Positions 28,133 to 30,489 of a stretch of DNA of 30,489 bases are shown one piece after another. The translations under genes and the position numbers were made by a program. The stretch is from IMG/VR virus record IMGVR_UViG_3300033153_002955, positions 1 through 30,489 of that record; one strand, written 5' to 3'. Below the pieces are notes generated by a model, which was given only the letters and a program-made list of their open reading frames with translations, was not told where the DNA came from and searched no databases. Numbering within the stretch: the first letter of the stretch is position 1; each line of letters starts with the position of its first letter. The DNA comes from a virus.

Positions 28133-29650
28133 TTATGTAGTTAAACATTGCAATTCTGAATCTGTTAATGCTTCTTTAAATACTGCAATACATTTTATTT
28201 TTCCGTAAAATGGAGCATTAGCATCACCTTGTGAAAGTTTTAATTCTCTTAACCCCGAATGCGTAAAAGTAGTTGGGGATGTTGACCTTTCTACTCCATC
28301 TACCCATAATGCAGAATCTCCACTTTTATATTTAAACGCTATTTTGTGAAAATCAGTAATATCAGTAACAGGATGATTCATATCAACTTTAGTCAATCCA
28401 CCACTTCTTGTAAGTACATCAATTCTATTTTCAATTGTTGAATATCTTATTCTTAACGTTTCATCGTTAGTTCCATCACAAATAGATATTGTTCTGAAAT
28501 TACTATCTAAACTTACTAAAGATGCAGTTTCAAGATATAATACACCTTCTGAATCGTTAAACATTGTTGAGTCACCCGAACCACTTGCGACTTCTGTATC
28601 TCTTGTTGCAGTACTTCCGTTTGTAGGAATGTAGGATGTAACAAAATCAGATAGTTCAGCTTGCGCCCCCCAAACATATACTTCTGTTAATGTTGAAGAA
28701 CCTCTGAAATCAGCCGCATAAAAACCATTTGCCCCCGTTGATGTGGTAAGACCATCAACCTCAAATCTTTGCCATTCATTAGTTATTGTGAATAAATTAT
28801 TTGTATTACCATTAAAGCTACACAAATGTAACTGTCCTGTTCCGCTAACAGTTTTTGCCCAAATACTTCTTTTATGTGTTAAAAGATTTGTAGGATTAAA
28901 ACTAAGTGTGACACCACCATTATGAGATATTTTGTAAGCATTATTTCCACCATCGGGCGATGGAAAACCTCCAACTCTTGTACCTCCTGCATATTGACTA
29001 AAATCTTCGGAATAATTAAGCAAATTTGTTGCAGTTGGTTCTATTAACCAATGCCCTACACCACCTTGATAATCGATTCTTGGAATGTCCACTCCTACTG
29101 ATTCTATATCGCCATCACTTGCATTTCTTGTTTGTGTAGCTGATGTTCCTCTATCAAAATATAAGTCCGCAGGTAGTATTTCTTTTACAGAAACGTTGTC
29201 AATTGAAAACGATGTCTCTGTGCCTGCATTTCTAAAAATTAAAAGTCCACTTGTCCCGAATGGTGCGGTAAAGTCATAACTATAACTCCCATTTGCGGTA
29301 ATACCTTCAACTATTTTACTTGCGTTGTCATTATTATTTCCTAAGAAAACCCTAAAAGTTCCACTTACATAATCTAACACATCAAACTTTACTCTATATG
29401 TTTTTCCACCGCTTATCCCTATGTTTTCAGTTTTCCTTAAAGTTTGATTGTTATTATCTATTGTTGAAGTAGCTTTCCCATTTGATATACTCCAACCACT
29501 CCCTAAAAACCAATCAGAATTAGTTGAAAAATCACCATTAACAATAAGTTCTTCGCTTAAATCTAAGTTTGGTTTTACTGCATTGATACTTCCTACATTA
29601 TACCCTGCAGGAACGTGGATTATACTTGCTTTTTCTAATAGATTACTCAT
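28133..29650 (-). CDS. Tail fibre-like protein with carbohydrate-binding and LamG-like domains
   Basis: The 505-residue protein has three parts. After a short N-terminus (SNLLEKASIIHVPAGYNVGS), residues 33-157 form a CBM-like beta sandwich (LIVNGDFSTNSDWFLGSGWS, GGKTYRVKFDVLDYVSGTFR, TSFSIDNVSVKEI). A second sandwich follows (VGHWLIEPTATNLLNYSEDF, PDGGNNAYKIS). Residues about 355-500 are a LamG/concanavalin-like domain (EGVLYLETASLVSLDSNFRT, HKIAFKYKSGDSALWVDGVE). Such architectures bind surface glycans and are frequent in receptor-binding or decoration proteins. It starts in overlap with the 50-residue gene and precedes the tail tube operon. Confidence 0.75.
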   Translation of the reverse strand: MSNLLEKASIIHVPAGYNVGSINAVKPNLDLSEELIVNGDFSTNSDWFLGSGWSISNGKATSTIDNNNQTLRKTENIGISGGKTYRVKFDVLDYVSGTFRVFLGNNNDNASKIVEGITANGSYSYDFTAPFGTSGLLIFRNAGTETSFSIDNVSVKEILPADLYFDRGTSATQTRNASDGDIESVGVDIPRIDYQGGVGHWLIEPTATNLLNYSEDFSQYAGGTRVGGFPSPDGGNNAYKISHNGGVTLSFNPTNLLTHKRSIWAKTVSGTGQLHLCSFNGNTNNLFTITNEWQRFEVDGLTTSTGANGFYAADFRGSSTLTEVYVWGAQAELSDFVTSYIPTNGSTATRDTEVASGSGDSTMFNDSEGVLYLETASLVSLDSNFRTISICDGTNDETLRIRYSTIENRIDVLTRSGGLTKVDMNHPVTDITDFHKIAFKYKSGDSALWVDGVERSTSPTTFTHSGLRELKLSQGDANAPFYGKIKCIAVFKEALTDSELQCLTT

Positions 29651-29802
29651 TACGATGTGCAGTTTTTAAATTGTTCTAAAATAACAGTAGCACCATCTTC
29701 ATTCTCGTAATAAGTTGATCTTGATTTTAACGCACCCAACAATTGGCTTATTAATGTCGAAATTGATGATATCTTTGAAACGCTAATTCCTAAACCTAAC
29801 AT
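29650..29802 (-). CDS. 50-residue hypothetical protein
   Basis: ATG at 29802 overlaps the stop of the upstream 90-residue gene, and TAA at 29650-29652 overlaps the start of the fibre-like gene. The sequence starts MLGLGISVSKISSISTLISQ with a hydrophobic/Ser-rich helix, then LLGALKSRSTYYENEDGATV and a short tail with Cys (QFKNCTS). Coupling on both sides is the main evidence that it is translated. No function recognised. Confidence 0.5.
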   Translation of the reverse strand: MLGLGISVSKISSISTLISQLLGALKSRSTYYENEDGATVILEQFKNCTS

Positions 29803-30074
29803 TATCTTAAATAAGCTATTACTTTTCCTGATGCAACGGCAATATCTTCCAAGTTTCCGTAAACAATATGACCGCTTAATAATGTTAATGATGTAACAGA
29901 TGTATCACCGGATGTATCGTTGCAATTAAATGTAATGACTGAATCTTCCATTGATTGGATTGCACAAAAATCTTCATCTGCCACCGATGTTGATCCCGAT
30001 GCTAAAACTCGTAAACCTTTATCGCCAAAACTTAATTTTTGAAATTCTTTGGTGTAGTATAAATTAGATGCCAT
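29802..30074 (-). CDS. 90-residue small structural-type protein
   Basis: The protein begins MASNLYYTKEFQKLSFGDKG, continues LRVLASGSTSVADEDFCAIQ, then SMEDSVITFNCNDTSGDTSV and TSLTLLSGHIVYGNLEDIAV. The repeated Ser/Thr/Asp strands give a small beta-rich domain like those attached to phage fibres or decoration proteins. It follows the holin-like gene across a 30-nt gap that contains a -7 box. No family name is possible. Confidence 0.5.
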   Translation of the reverse strand: MASNLYYTKEFQKLSFGDKGLRVLASGSTSVADEDFCAIQSMEDSVITFNCNDTSGDTSVTSLTLLSGHIVYGNLEDIAVASGKVIAYLR

Positions 30075-30089
30075 TTTTTTATTTTTTTA

Positions 30090-30097
30090 CAAATTTA
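30090..30097 (-). promoter_or_regulatory. Possible promoter (TAAATTTG)
   Basis: Minus strand TAAATTTG in the gap after the holin-like gene, 15 nt before ATG 30074. No convincing -33 element. Confidence 0.4.
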
Positions 30098-30103
30098 ACA
30101 ATT

Positions 30104-30489
30104 TTACTTTTTAGCTGATGTCCCGTAGTAATAAGCAAAGATATTTCCAACAACAATTCCTTCAACCATCCCCATAAGATGAACAAATAATTTGTTGTCT
30201 GATACTTCAGGAATATAAACTATTGCATAAATTATAAAAACAAAAGAAAGTAATCCGGTCAGACCGGTTGCCAACATCATCCAATCAATTCCGTTTTTTC
30301 TAACTGAAGATTCCCTTTTTCTCGCTGAATCACGGTCAGCAATTTCTAATCTGTAAACCTCTTGAAGATGATTATTGGCAATTATCTTTTGTTGGTCAGT
30401 CATTTCATCATCTTTATCAATTAGATTTTTAACAACTCCCAAAACACCACGATCGGGTAAAACATCACCAATTTTATCGAATAATTTTG
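30104..30489 (-). CDS. Holin-like two-TM membrane protein, N-terminus beyond right edge
   Basis: The frame is open to the window end, where it reads KLFDKIGDVLPDRGV, so the true start lies outside; an internal TTG at 30442 is not the start. The visible part continues EIADRDSARKRE, a first membrane segment (LATGLTGLLSFVFIIYAIVY), a short loop (IPEVSDNKLFVH) and a second segment (MGMVEGIVVGNIFAYYYG), ending SAKK. Except for two residues the overlapping part equals the left-edge gene. It is thus the rest of the same gene in a circular map, or a near-identical neighbour copy. Confidence 0.6.
   Translation of the reverse strand, partial: KLFDKIGDVLPDRGVLGVVKNLIDKDDEMTDQQKIIANNHLQEVYRLEIADRDSARKRESSVRKNGIDWMMLATGLTGLLSFVFIIYAIVYIPEVSDNKLFVHLMGMVEGIVVGNIFAYYYGTSAKK
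30176..30489. repeat. Right copy of the 314-bp imperfect terminal repeat
   Basis: Aligned without gaps to bases 1-314 (14 substitutions). The identity begins exactly where the left end of the window begins and runs to the last base of the window. Confidence 0.9.

Noticed and set aside
28133-29650. Diversity-generating retroelement acting on the fibre-like gene
   Set aside because: No reverse transcriptase gene and no template repeat similar to the 3' end of the gene were seen.
1-30489. Integrase, repressor, attachment site or other sign of lysogeny
   Set aside because: No recombinase-type gene or full-length repressor found; the 63-residue HTH alone is not enough. A lytic lifestyle is likely but not proven.
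1-30489. tRNA genes
   Set aside because: No cloverleaf with a T-loop GTTCGAATC-like element was recognised in the gaps between genes.

Overview
The window looks like an almost complete, possibly complete, genome of a small tailed phage (siphovirus-type, HK97-fold capsid) of a Bacteroidota host, most likely a flavobacterium. The reasons are an A+T-rich genome (about two thirds A+T), promoters of the Bacteroidota type (TAnnTTTG -7 box, sometimes with an upstream TTG/TTTG), and almost no Shine-Dalgarno sequences. Every supported gene lies on the minus strand, so transcription runs from high to low coordinates. I see no integrase, tRNA gene, CRISPR array or insertion sequence. No stretch longer than 300 bases lacks a gene; the longest gene-free stretch (15628-15870) holds a promoter, a structured RNA and a terminator.

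The two ends of the window carry the same 314 bases at 95.5% identity (14 substitutions, no gaps), each inside the same holin-like gene. If the ends are joined there, the map closes into a circle of about 30.2 kb. The morphogenesis genes then read continuously: ParB-methyltransferase, small and large terminase, portal, minor head protein, prohead protease, capsid, (inserted small cassettes), head-tail connectors, tail completion, then lysis genes, then (across the junction) the fibre-like protein, tail tube, frameshifted tail chaperones, tape measure and tail tip protein.

Region by region: 1-1249 lysis and membrane genes; 1250-3730 head-tail connectors; 3745-5703 four self-contained promoter-gene-terminator cassettes, one encoding a PD-(D/E)XK homing-endonuclease-like protein; 5724-12216 capsid, head and packaging genes; 12259-15627 a ParB-methyltransferase fusion, small genes and a T7 gp4-like primase-helicase; 15651-15803 a structured RNA with its own promoter and terminator; 15871-18288 a DNA methyltransferase, MazG-like pyrophosphohydrolase, MjaI-like endonuclease and PP-loop sulfotransfer-type protein; 18291-19143 a replication initiator gene with a lambda-like origin inside it and a leader RNA with complementary hairpin loops; 19144-21877 a DnaA-domain/VRR-NUC fusion, a RecE-like exonuclease, an SSB-like protein, an annealing protein and a small HTH protein; 21880-22785 more small cassettes; 22811-30489 tail genes.

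The most striking signal is that the tetranucleotide CTAG, the known target of the MjaI endonuclease family, was not seen once in 30.5 kb, while AGCT (same composition) occurs more than 30 times. With a MjaI-like nuclease gene in the same genome, this suggests a phage that carries a CTAG-cutting enzyme and has purged its own genome of the target. Other points of interest are the intragenic origin, leaderless promoters exactly 4 nt before ATG, and a -1 frameshift in the tail chaperone gene.
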